From an uncultured Victivallales bacterium (GTDB taxonomy: Bacteria; Verrucomicrobiota; Lentisphaeria; Oligosphaerales; JAFGRS01): 9,317 nt of DNA. Made by a program: the position numbers and the translations under genes. Positions 1 to 8,011 of this stretch are shown here, one piece after another; the first letter of the stretch is position 1; every line of letters begins with the position of its first letter. Location of the stretch: contig CAILKC010000268.1 in the NCBI GenBank assembly GCA_903834675.1, positions 1-9,317 of the forward strand, read 5' to 3'. The notes beneath the pieces were generated by a model. That model worked only from the letters and a program-made list of their open reading frames with translations. It was not told the origin of the DNA and searched no databases.

Positions 1-30
1 CTGAAGCGCTGAAGGCGCGCTGCCATACCA

Positions 31-203
31 GCCCAGGGCAACGCCCTGGGAATAGAATGGTTATGGGTTTGAGCCCTGTAGGGGCGAGCCATCTACCCTA
101 CCTTCGCACCGAGGTCGCATGGTCCGCCCCTTCAGGGCTCACTCTTCGCTGTGGACGGGTACCCAGGGCGTTGCCCTGGGCGCCCGAAACGCCCCCTTGG
201 GGC
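31..203. repeat. Nested inverted-repeat (REP/BIME-like) element upstream of cstA
   Basis: Several palindromes are visible. CCCAGGGC (32-39) pairs with GCCCTGGG (43-50) around a 3-base loop. The same 20-base unit occurs in opposite orientation at 162-181. Between them, GAGCCCTGTAGGGGCG (71-86) is matched by its near-perfect reverse complement at 125-140, with one mismatch. The spacers (51-70 and 141-161) are almost equal, so the whole block is one large, roughly symmetrical inverted repeat with small hairpins at its ends. A further hairpin, GCCCC-CTT-GGGGC, lies at 191-203. This layout resembles REP/BIME intergenic repeats. No convincing ORF occupies it; the short ORFs crossing it are low-complexity. 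The stretch 204-330 shows only the cstA ribosome binding site and no clear promoter. Confidence 0.75.
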
Positions 204-330
204 TGAATACCACGGCCCATCCTTATTGCACAGGTCAAGAAGACTCGTTTTCCGCCATCTCTTGCGCCCTGCCGCGGTACGGGGTACGGTTCCCCCATCC
301 AACTCGTAACTCTTTGCCGGGAGATCTGGC

Positions 331-2220
331 ATGACGGCTTTGGCGATGCTTTTGGGTTCGGCGGCGGTCCTGATCCTGGTGGGGCGCTATTACTCACGCT
401 TTCTCGCCCGTTCCTGGGGGGAGGATCCTTCCCGTCTTACCCCGGCGGAGCGGCTGAGCGACGGGCGCGACTACGTGCCCACGCCCACCCCGATCGTGTT
501 CGCCCACCATTTCGCCTCGATCGCGGGAGCTGGGCCCATCGTCGGTCCCGTGCTGGCGCTCTGTTTCGGCTGGGGACCGGCCCTGCTCTGGGTGGTTCTC
601 GGGGGCCTGTTGATTGGCGGTGTGCATGACTATCTGGCCGCCTTCATGTCCGTCCGCAACGACGGGCAATCCGTGGCCACCATCGCCCGGCGCCTGCTCG
701 GACGGGGGCCGTTTGTGGCCCTTATGCTCTTCCTTATCCTCATGCTCGGACTGGTGACCGCCGTGTTCCTCAATACCTCGGCCAGCGCCCTGGTGAGCAT
801 GCTGGATTTCAGCCGCATGCAGATCGACCCCAGCCAAACGCTTTTTCGGGTGGTCGACGACGCCGGCGTTCACAAAGTGGTGATCGGCGGCGTGGCCTCC
901 ACCAGTGTGATCTTCATTACCCTCTTCGCCCCTCTGCTCGGGTGGATGTACATCAAACGCAAAGTCCGCGTCTGGAAATGCTCCCTGCTGGCCATCTCCC
1001 TGTGCGTCCTGAGCATTCTGGCGGGGCTTGCCTATCCCGTCGTTTTTCCCGCCACCGTCCACCTGGGCCCCTTCACCCTGAAAGGGGTCGAATGCTGGAA
1101 ACTGCTGCTCGGATTCTATACGCTGCTGGCGGCGGGCGTTCCGGTCTGGCTGTTCCTCCAGAGCCGGGATTTTATCAATGTGCATATCCTGTATGCCGGA
1201 ATCGTCTTTCTCTTCGTCGCCTTGATCGTGGCCTCGCTGAAGGGCGGCATGCCGCCGCCGGAGACCGCCCTGCCGGTGTTTGACAAGACCCTCGGCGCCG
1301 CCAAGCTCGGGACGCTCTGGCCCTGGCTCTTTATCACCATCGCCTGCGGGGCCGTCAGCGGTTTCCACTGTCTGTGCGCTGGTGGCACCACCTGCAAACA
1401 ACTCAGGAGCGAATCCGCTATCCGGGCGCTCGGCTACTGGGGCATGCTGCTGGAATCCTTCCTGGCCGTGGTGGTCATCTGCACCCTGGTCATCGGCACC
1501 ACCCGCGGCTTCTACCTGGAGGATGTCTTCCCGGTCGGCAAGGACAACAACCCGGTGCTGGGCTTCGCCTTCGCGGTCGGCCGGGCGGGCCATACCGCCT
1601 TCGGCCTGCCCATCGTCGCCGGGGCTCTCGCGGGCATGCTGCTGCTAGAGGGATTTGTCATCACCACCCTGGATACGGCGGTGCGGCTGAACCGCTATCT
1701 CATCGAGGAGGTCTGGCAAGAGTTCTTCAGGCAGTTCGACATCTTTGCGCCCCGTGCCAACCTGGAGGCGCCTCCGGCGCGAGAGCCGATCAGCACCACC
1801 GGGATGCTGCGCGGTGGCTTGTCTCTCCTGAGCCATTACTGGGTGAATTCCGGGCTTGCCGTGGCGCTCATGCTGGGGCTGTCCTTCTCGGGGAATATTC
1901 TCCAATTGTGGCGCATCTTCGGGACGGCGAACCAACTGCTGGCCGCCTTCGCGCTGGGCATCGGCGCCATCTGGTTGCTGCGCAACGGTCGTCGCGCCTG
2001 GTATGTCATGCTCCCGGCAGCTTTCATGCTGGCGACCACGGTCGCCGGACTGGTGCTGTTGCTGCAGAAATTCAAACCTGGCCTCGCCCTTGACGGCACG
2101 CACCGCGGCAGCGTCGTGCTGTTTGCCGCCGATCTGGTGCTGATGCTTCTCTCGGTCTATCTGGCCGTGGTCGGCATCCGGGAACTGGGGCGCTGCGTGA
2201 GCACGCCGCCGCCGAGATGA
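331..2220 (+). CDS. cstA: CstA-family carbon starvation protein / membrane transporter
   Basis: A 629-residue polytopic inner-membrane protein of the CstA family, whose E. coli members CstA and BtsT (about 700 residues) are linked to peptide and pyruvate uptake under carbon limitation. Family hallmarks are visible: the N-terminal GRYYSRFLA and LSDGRDYVPT segments (18-51), the signature FAHHFASIAGAGPI (57-70), a central SGFHCLCAGGTTCKQL segment (343-358), and GTANQLLAAFALG (531-543) near the C-terminus. Many hydrophobic stretches run through the protein. It is somewhat shorter than the enteric proteins, mainly toward the C-terminus. The ATG start is preceded by GGGAGA at 319-324, six bases upstream. 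It stands apart from the downstream operon by a 544-base gap, so it is probably transcribed separately. The substrate is inferred only from the family: pyruvate, peptides or another small organic compound. The neighbouring acetyl-CoA genes fit a carbon-scavenging role. Confidence 0.94.
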   Translation: MTALAMLLGSAAVLILVGRYYSRFLARSWGEDPSRLTPAERLSDGRDYVPTPTPIVFAHHFASIAGAGPIVGPVLALCFGWGPALLWVVLGGLLIGGVHDYLAAFMSVRNDGQSVATIARRLLGRGPFVALMLFLILMLGLVTAVFLNTSASALVSMLDFSRMQIDPSQTLFRVVDDAGVHKVVIGGVASTSVIFITLFAPLLGWMYIKRKVRVWKCSLLAISLCVLSILAGLAYPVVFPATVHLGPFTLKGVECWKLLLGFYTLLAAGVPVWLFLQSRDFINVHILYAGIVFLFVALIVASLKGGMPPPETALPVFDKTLGAAKLGTLWPWLFITIACGAVSGFHCLCAGGTTCKQLRSESAIRALGYWGMLLESFLAVVVICTLVIGTTRGFYLEDVFPVGKDNNPVLGFAFAVGRAGHTAFGLPIVAGALAGMLLLEGFVITTLDTAVRLNRYLIEEVWQEFFRQFDIFAPRANLEAPPAREPISTTGMLRGGLSLLSHYWVNSGLAVALMLGLSFSGNILQLWRIFGTANQLLAAFALGIGAIWLLRNGRRAWYVMLPAAFMLATTVAGLVLLLQKFKPGLALDGTHRGSVVLFAADLVLMLLSVYLAVVGIRELGRCVSTPPPR

Positions 2221-2398
2221 CGCGCGCGGCACGGCTGACTTGAGGATTCTGCAAGGGCCTCACGAATACGCAACCGCCCCGCCCGGCGCCCCAAGCTTCA
2301 AGAAACCGCCGACAACTTCGGGGCCAAGTCCTTGCACGGCGGCTTCGCCGCGCGCCTCTGATTCCGTCTGTTGTCCACGGCCGCGGACGACGGACGCC

Positions 2399-2450
2399 TG
2401 GAGGGCGCTCCTGCGCGAGCGCCGCGGCGGCCACGCAGGGCCGCCCTCCA
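2399..2450. repeat. GC-rich inverted repeat (9-bp outer stem)
   Basis: TGGAGGGCG (2399-2407) is the exact reverse complement of CGCCCTCCA (2442-2450). The 34 bases between them are almost entirely G and C and can form further internal pairing. There is no T-tract after the right arm, so it does not look like an intrinsic terminator. It resembles a dispersed intergenic palindrome, but copy number cannot be judged from one window. Confidence 0.6.
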
Positions 2451-2460
2451 GCGGGCCGAC

Positions 2461-2510
2461 GCGTTCCGCTCAGGCCCGGAATGACCCACGAAGCGGTCGC
2501 GGAACGCGAC
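2461..2510. repeat. Alternative-pairing inverted repeats
   Basis: GCGTTCCGC (2461-2469) is the exact reverse complement of GCGGAACGC (2499-2507). The right arm also takes part in a competing small hairpin, GTCGCG (2496-2501) with CGCGAC (2505-2510) around a GAA loop. The two pairings exclude each other. It lies directly after the 2399-2450 inverted repeat and probably belongs to the same repeat block. Confidence 0.5.
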
Positions 2511-2605
2511 TCCACCGCACGCGTGCGCGTTATCTTTAGAAACAGCCCTGCACCGCGTCAAGAATCGGTTGAAGCCATCCAGTCCACGCAGTAGTGTAAG
2601 CCGTG

Positions 2606-2660
2606 CCAGACTTCACTAAATATATATAAGTATTTTGTATGTAGTGAGTTATGGTGCCTT
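2606..2660 (+). promoter_or_regulatory. AT-rich island with dyad: candidate promoter/operator of the operon
   Basis: An abrupt AT-rich patch in otherwise GC-rich DNA, about 105-160 bases upstream of the aldehyde dehydrogenase start. TCACTA (2613-2618) and TAGTGA (2642-2647) form a 6-bp dyad flanking an A/T-only core. TATAAG (2625-2630) matches five of six positions of a sigma-70 -10 box, but I see no good -35 hexamer 17 bases upstream. A promoter controlled by a DNA-binding protein at the dyad is a reasonable inference from composition and position. The exact promoter is not determined. Confidence 0.4.
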
Positions 2661-2678
2661 TGAGAGGAGCGAGGTGGG

Positions 2679-2750
2679 ATGTTCTGGGTGCCCCATGTCC
2701 TGCTTGGATGGGGTTCATCTGTAACCGGATTCGTGTGGAATAGGGTTTGA
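2679..2750 (+). CDS. Possible 23-aa leader peptide / uORF upstream of the aldehyde dehydrogenase
   Basis: An ATG at 2679 opens a 23-codon ORF ending at TGA 2748-2750. The peptide is MFWVPHVLLGWGSSVTGF followed by VWNRV: hydrophobic, with three tryptophans. It is preceded by a purine-rich ribosome-binding-like stretch with AGGAG at 2665-2669, nine bases before the ATG. The stop lies 14 bases before the aldehyde dehydrogenase ATG and just before its AAGGAGA ribosome binding site, a layout that would allow translational coupling or uORF control. It matches no family I recognise. An ORF this short can occur by chance, and no comparative evidence is available here. Confidence 0.3.
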   Translation: MFWVPHVLLGWGSSVTGFVWNRV

Positions 2751-2764
2751 GGTAAGGAGAGGCG

Positions 2765-4198
2765 ATGGATACCAACCTACGGGAATTTGCGGATGGAATT
2801 CTAGGCCGGGCGGCGCAGGCCGCGGCCGTCTTCGCCCAGCTCGGTCAGCGGGAGACCGACCGGATTGTGGATGCGGTCCACGTCGCCGCACTCGATCAGC
2901 GCGTCCGCCTCGCCAAGCTGGCCCACGAGGAAACCGGCATGGGCAAGTGGCAGGACAAAGTCATCAAGAATGTGGTGGCGGCCCAGCTCGTGTATGATGA
3001 CATCAAGGATATGAAGACCGCCGGCATCATCAGCGAGGACGTCGCCAGCGGCATCACCGAGATCGCGCAACCCGTCGGCCCCATCCTGGCCATCATCCCC
3101 GTCACCAACCCCACCTCAACCGTGATCTTCAAGATCCTCATTGCCCTCAAGGCCCGCAACCCGCTGATCATCTGCCCGTCCGGCAAGGCCAAACGCTGCT
3201 GCGCCGAGACGGCGCGAATCTGCTACGAAGCCGCGCTGGCGGCGGACGCTCCGGAAGACTGCATCCAATGGCTCACCGAGACCTCGCGCGAACAGACCCA
3301 GGCGCTCATGAGCCACCCGGGCCTGGCCATGATCCTGGCAACCGGCGGCACCGGGCTGGTGAAATCGGCCTACAGCTCCGGCACCCCGACCCTCGGCGTG
3401 GGCGCCGGCAATGTCCCCGTATTCATCGATGCCAGCGCTGACATCCCCTTCGCCGTCAAACAGATCCTCATCTCCAAACTCTTCGACTATGGCACCATCT
3501 GCGCCAGCGAACAGGCCATCGTGGTAGAAGCCGTCAGCGCCGACGCGGTGCGCGCCGAATTCCAGCGCCAGGGCGCCTACTTCCTCTCCAAGGAGGAGAC
3601 CACCAAGCTGGAAAATGTCGCCTATGACAAGGCCAAGGGCGCGATGAAACCCGATATCGTCGGCCAGTCCGCGGCCGTGATTGCCCAGAAGGCCGGCATC
3701 AATGCCCCCGCCGACGTCCAACTCCTGATCGCGCCCCTGACTGGCGTGGGCGAGAAGTACCCACTATCCGCCGAGATCCTGGCCCCGATCCTGGCCTTCT
3801 ACGTCGAGATGAACTTCAACGACGCGGTCAACCGCTGCATCGATCTCAATTTCTACGGCGGCATCGGCCACACCGTCAGCCTGTACAGCAACGACGAGGC
3901 GCGGATCAAGGAGTTTGCCCTCCTGATGAACGCCGGACGAATCGTGGTGAACAGCCCCTCCTCCCAAGGCGCCGTGGGCGGCATCTACAACCAGCTCAGC
4001 CCCTCCTTTACCCTCGGGTGCGGCACCGGTGGCAAGAACATCACCACCGATAACGTCACGGCTCGACATCTGATCAACATCCAGCGCATCGCCCGCCGCC
4101 GGGATAACCGGCGCTTGTTGCGCTTTGATCCGGCCTTGTACCTGGATGAGTCGTTGGATACCAAGGCCATCGAAGAGCAGTTCAACCGCAACTACTGA
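2765..4198 (+). CDS. CoA-acylating aldehyde dehydrogenase (acetaldehyde dehydrogenase, acetylating; EutE/AdhE-N type)
   Basis: A 477-residue cytoplasmic enzyme of the ALDH superfamily, acylating branch. It is expected to interconvert an aldehyde, CoA and NAD(P)+ with acyl-CoA and NAD(P)H. The catalytic cysteine is Cys246 in LFDYGTICASEQAIV, the same number as in the AdhE aldehyde domain. Other family marks are PVGPILAIIPVTNPTS (103-118), ATGGTGLVKSAYSSG (192-206), GVGAGNVPVF (211-220), and the C-terminal SSQGAVGGIYN and SFTLGCGTGGKN segments. Length is typical of the stand-alone enzymes, and there is no AdhE alcohol dehydrogenase domain. AAGGAGA (2754-2760) supports the ATG. It is the first full-sized gene of the operon; 47 bases separate it from the STAS gene. 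With acetyl-CoA synthetase downstream, acetaldehyde/acetyl-CoA is the likely pair. Sulfoacetaldehyde dehydrogenase (SauS-like) is a related alternative. Confidence 0.92.
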   Translation: MDTNLREFADGILGRAAQAAAVFAQLGQRETDRIVDAVHVAALDQRVRLAKLAHEETGMGKWQDKVIKNVVAAQLVYDDIKDMKTAGIISEDVASGITEIAQPVGPILAIIPVTNPTSTVIFKILIALKARNPLIICPSGKAKRCCAETARICYEAALAADAPEDCIQWLTETSREQTQALMSHPGLAMILATGGTGLVKSAYSSGTPTLGVGAGNVPVFIDASADIPFAVKQILISKLFDYGTICASEQAIVVEAVSADAVRAEFQRQGAYFLSKEETTKLENVAYDKAKGAMKPDIVGQSAAVIAQKAGINAPADVQLLIAPLTGVGEKYPLSAEILAPILAFYVEMNFNDAVNRCIDLNFYGGIGHTVSLYSNDEARIKEFALLMNAGRIVVNSPSSQGAVGGIYNQLSPSFTLGCGTGGKNITTDNVTARHLINIQRIARRRDNRRLLRFDPALYLDESLDTKAIEEQFNRNY

Positions 4199-4245
4199 AC
4201 CCTGAGTACCACGCCCCCCTAGGGAATTTCGGGAGAGCAGGAATT

Positions 4246-4533
4246 ATGGAAATCCGAGAGCTCGACGGCAAACTGGTCTGCACCCTGACCGGTCATTTCG
4301 ATACGCTCCAAAGCCAGAAACTGGAGGAGTTGCTGAAAGCCCGCCTGTCCCCCCAGCAAGCGGTGGTGTTCGAGATGAAAGACGTGACCTACGTCTGTTC
4401 TGCCTTTCTGCGCGTCTGCGTGTACGCCGCCAAGACCAGCGGCGCGCAGAAATTCACCCTCCTCGACCTGGCTCCACCGATCAAACGCGTGTTCAAGATG
4501 GCTGGCCTAACCTCATTTTTTGAGGTTGACTGA
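4246..4533 (+). CDS. Stand-alone STAS domain protein (anti-sigma-antagonist-like)
   Basis: A 95-residue single STAS domain, the size of SpoIIAA/RsbV-type proteins. These cytoplasmic proteins switch partners according to serine phosphorylation. The sheet-helix pattern is recognisable: LVCTLTGHFDT (10-20), AVVFEMKDVTYVCSAFLRVC (39-58), FTLLDLAPPIKRVFKMAGL (70-88). Aligned to B. subtilis SpoIIAA, whose phosphosite Ser58 lies in FMDSSGLG, the segment YVCSAFLRV places Ser52 at the phosphosite while the preceding Asp is replaced by Cys51. AGGA at 4239-4242 supports the ATG. It lies between an aldehyde dehydrogenase and a STAS-acetyl-CoA synthetase fusion, and a SpoIIE-type phosphatase is encoded downstream, so the phosphatase is a likely partner. 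Its segment SAF-[LM]-R-[VL]-C is shared with the STAS part of the next gene. Whether it controls a sigma factor or a metabolic enzyme is not known. Confidence 0.9.
   Translation: MEIRELDGKLVCTLTGHFDTLQSQKLEELLKARLSPQQAVVFEMKDVTYVCSAFLRVCVYAAKTSGAQKFTLLDLAPPIKRVFKMAGLTSFFEVD
4509..4527 (+). promoter_or_regulatory. Hairpin at the 3' end of the STAS gene
   Basis: AACCTCA (4509-4515) and TGAGGTT (4521-4527) form a perfect 7-bp stem with a five-T loop, overlapping the last codons of the STAS gene just before its TGA (4531-4533). No T-run follows, so it is not a standard intrinsic terminator. It could act in mRNA processing or modestly separate expression of the STAS protein from the fusion downstream, or it may be coincidental. 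Confidence 0.35.
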
Positions 4534-4611
4534 CCGGCAGGCCGTTCGCGCTCTGCCGAAGCCCAGGTGCAGCAGTACCCCATTTGCCAGGTAACCCCCG
4601 AGAGTATCGCT

Positions 4612-6915
<2,304 letters not shown>

Positions 6916-6949
6916 GCGGGTGGGCGGCCGCTGGCGGAAGGAAGAATAC

Positions 6950-8011
6950 ATGCAACCTCATCTGGATGGTCGACCGCAGTCGGACAGCACGCCGTCGCGC
7001 TCCGGGGCGTGGCGCGGACGCCGGGCGTTGACCGGGGTTCTCGGCCTGCTCACGCTCGCGGCGCTCCACGCCGGAGCCCAGCCCCCCGAACCCGTCACCC
7101 TGGTCCTGCACTGGCAGCACCAGGCGCAGTTCGCCGGCTACTACATGGCCTTGGCCAAAGGCGCTTACCAACGGCAGGGCTTGGAGGTGCAGGTGCGCCG
7201 CGGCGGAGCGGACGTCGACGGCGGCAAGATGCTGCGCGCGGGCACAGCCGACTTCGCCTCGTTCATGCTCTCCAGCGCCCTGGAAGAGCGCGCCAAAGAC
7301 CTGCCACTGGTCCATCTGGCGCAGGTGGTCAACCGCAGCAACTTCCTGCTGGTGGCCTGGCGAGACCCGGCGACCGGCGGCCCCATTCGCGAACCCGCCG
7401 ACCTCGACGGGCGACGGGTGACCGTCTGGCCAGGGAGTCTGCGCACCCCCTATCTCGCCCTCTTCGGAACGCACAGCGTGCATCCGCTCATCCTGCCGCA
7501 GTTCGCCAGCTTCTCGCTCTTCCTCAACCGCGGCGCCGACGCCTTTGCGGGTATGCGCTACAACGAGTATCACACCCTGCTGCAGAGCGGGATCCTGGAA
7601 AGCCAGGTGCGGGTGTTTGCCCTGCGCGACTACGGCGTCAACCTGCCCGAAGACGGCCTCTACTGCCTGGCGGATACCTGGCAGCGTCGAGCGCCGACCT
7701 GCCGCGCCTTTACCCTCGCCTCACTCGAGGGCTGGCGCTATGCCCGCGACCATGAGGAGGAAACCCTCGATGTGGTCATGGACTATGTCAACCGCGACAA
7801 CCAGCCGACCAACCGAGCCCACATGCGCTGGATGCTGAAAGTCATGGTCGCCGCGGTCTTCCCCGGCACCGGCGACGATTGGGCCATGGGGCAGTTGTCG
7901 CGCCCGGCCTACAGTCAAACCGTGGAGATGCTGACGCAGTACGCCAACCTGCGGGCGGCGCCACGCTACGAAGACCTGGTCGTCAACGAGGTGGCCCATG
8001 AATCTCGCTAA
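6950..8011 (+). CDS. Secreted NMT1/THI5-like solute-binding protein, probable sensory partner
   Basis: From ATG 6950 the protein has 353 residues. The upstream AAGGAAG (6938-6944) makes this start better than the in-frame ATG 6905, which overlaps the acs stop. An N-terminal signal is visible: basic WRGRR (21-25), a hydrophobic core ALTGVLGLLTLAA and a likely AHA-type cleavage region near residue 42. No lipobox cysteine is present, so a soluble periplasmic protein is expected. VTLVLHWQHQAQFAGYYMALAKGAYQRQGLEV (49-80) is the typical opening of NMT1/THI5-like ABC binding proteins, followed by a GGADVDGGKMLRAGTADFA stretch. The family binds small organic ligands such as pyrimidine thiamine precursors or sulfonates; the ligand here is unknown. 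No ABC permease or ATPase is in the window. The gene overlaps the SpoIIE-type phosphatase gene by 14 bases, so it probably presents a ligand to that sensor rather than feeding a transporter. Confidence 0.87.
   Translation: MQPHLDGRPQSDSTPSRSGAWRGRRALTGVLGLLTLAALHAGAQPPEPVTLVLHWQHQAQFAGYYMALAKGAYQRQGLEVQVRRGGADVDGGKMLRAGTADFASFMLSSALEERAKDLPLVHLAQVVNRSNFLLVAWRDPATGGPIREPADLDGRRVTVWPGSLRTPYLALFGTHSVHPLILPQFASFSLFLNRGADAFAGMRYNEYHTLLQSGILESQVRVFALRDYGVNLPEDGLYCLADTWQRRAPTCRAFTLASLEGWRYARDHEEETLDVVMDYVNRDNQPTNRAHMRWMLKVMVAAVFPGTGDDWAMGQLSRPAYSQTVEMLTQYANLRAAPRYEDLVVNEVAHESR

Larger units (their letters stand above)
2221..2598. other. GC-rich intergenic region without a supported gene
   Basis: This stretch follows the cstA stop codon. 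Short ORFs cross it on both strands, but their proteins are rich in Pro, Arg, Ala and Ser, lack a recognisable domain and read like GC-rich noise. The content I can support is two hairpin or inverted-repeat structures (2399-2450 and 2461-2510). No hairpin followed by a T-run is visible, so no intrinsic terminator for cstA can be assigned. The function is unknown. Confidence 0.6.

Noticed and set aside
31..203. CRISPR array
   Set aside because: The repeats are inverted, only two copies are present, and there are no regularly spaced direct repeats.
98..397. Short ORFs on both strands before cstA
   Set aside because: They cover the nested palindromes and overlap the cstA start; no ribosome binding site or domain supports them.
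394..1593. 399-codon minus-strand ORF opposite cstA
   Set aside because: Highly charged, His/Gln/Glu/Gly-rich shadow of a membrane protein gene with no recognisable family.
2221..2262. Intrinsic terminator after cstA (TGAGG/CCTCA at 2241-2262)
   Set aside because: Stem of only five pairs, 12-base loop, and no T-run after it.
2240..2539. 99-codon + strand ORF after cstA and the overlapping minus-strand ORFs
   Set aside because: Low-complexity Pro/Arg/Ser/Ala protein running through inverted repeats; all frames look like GC-rich noise and no remnant of a known gene is recognisable.
2536..2775. 79-codon minus-strand ORF across the AT-rich intergenic stretch
   Set aside because: It overlaps the aldehyde dehydrogenase start and ribosome binding site and matches no family I recognise; the region is better explained as regulatory.
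4567..4611. GTG 4567 as the start of the STAS-Acs fusion
   Set aside because: Possible, but it lacks a clear ribosome binding site and adds 15 residues before the STAS fold; ATG 4612 aligns with the start of the neighbouring STAS protein. Not fully excluded.
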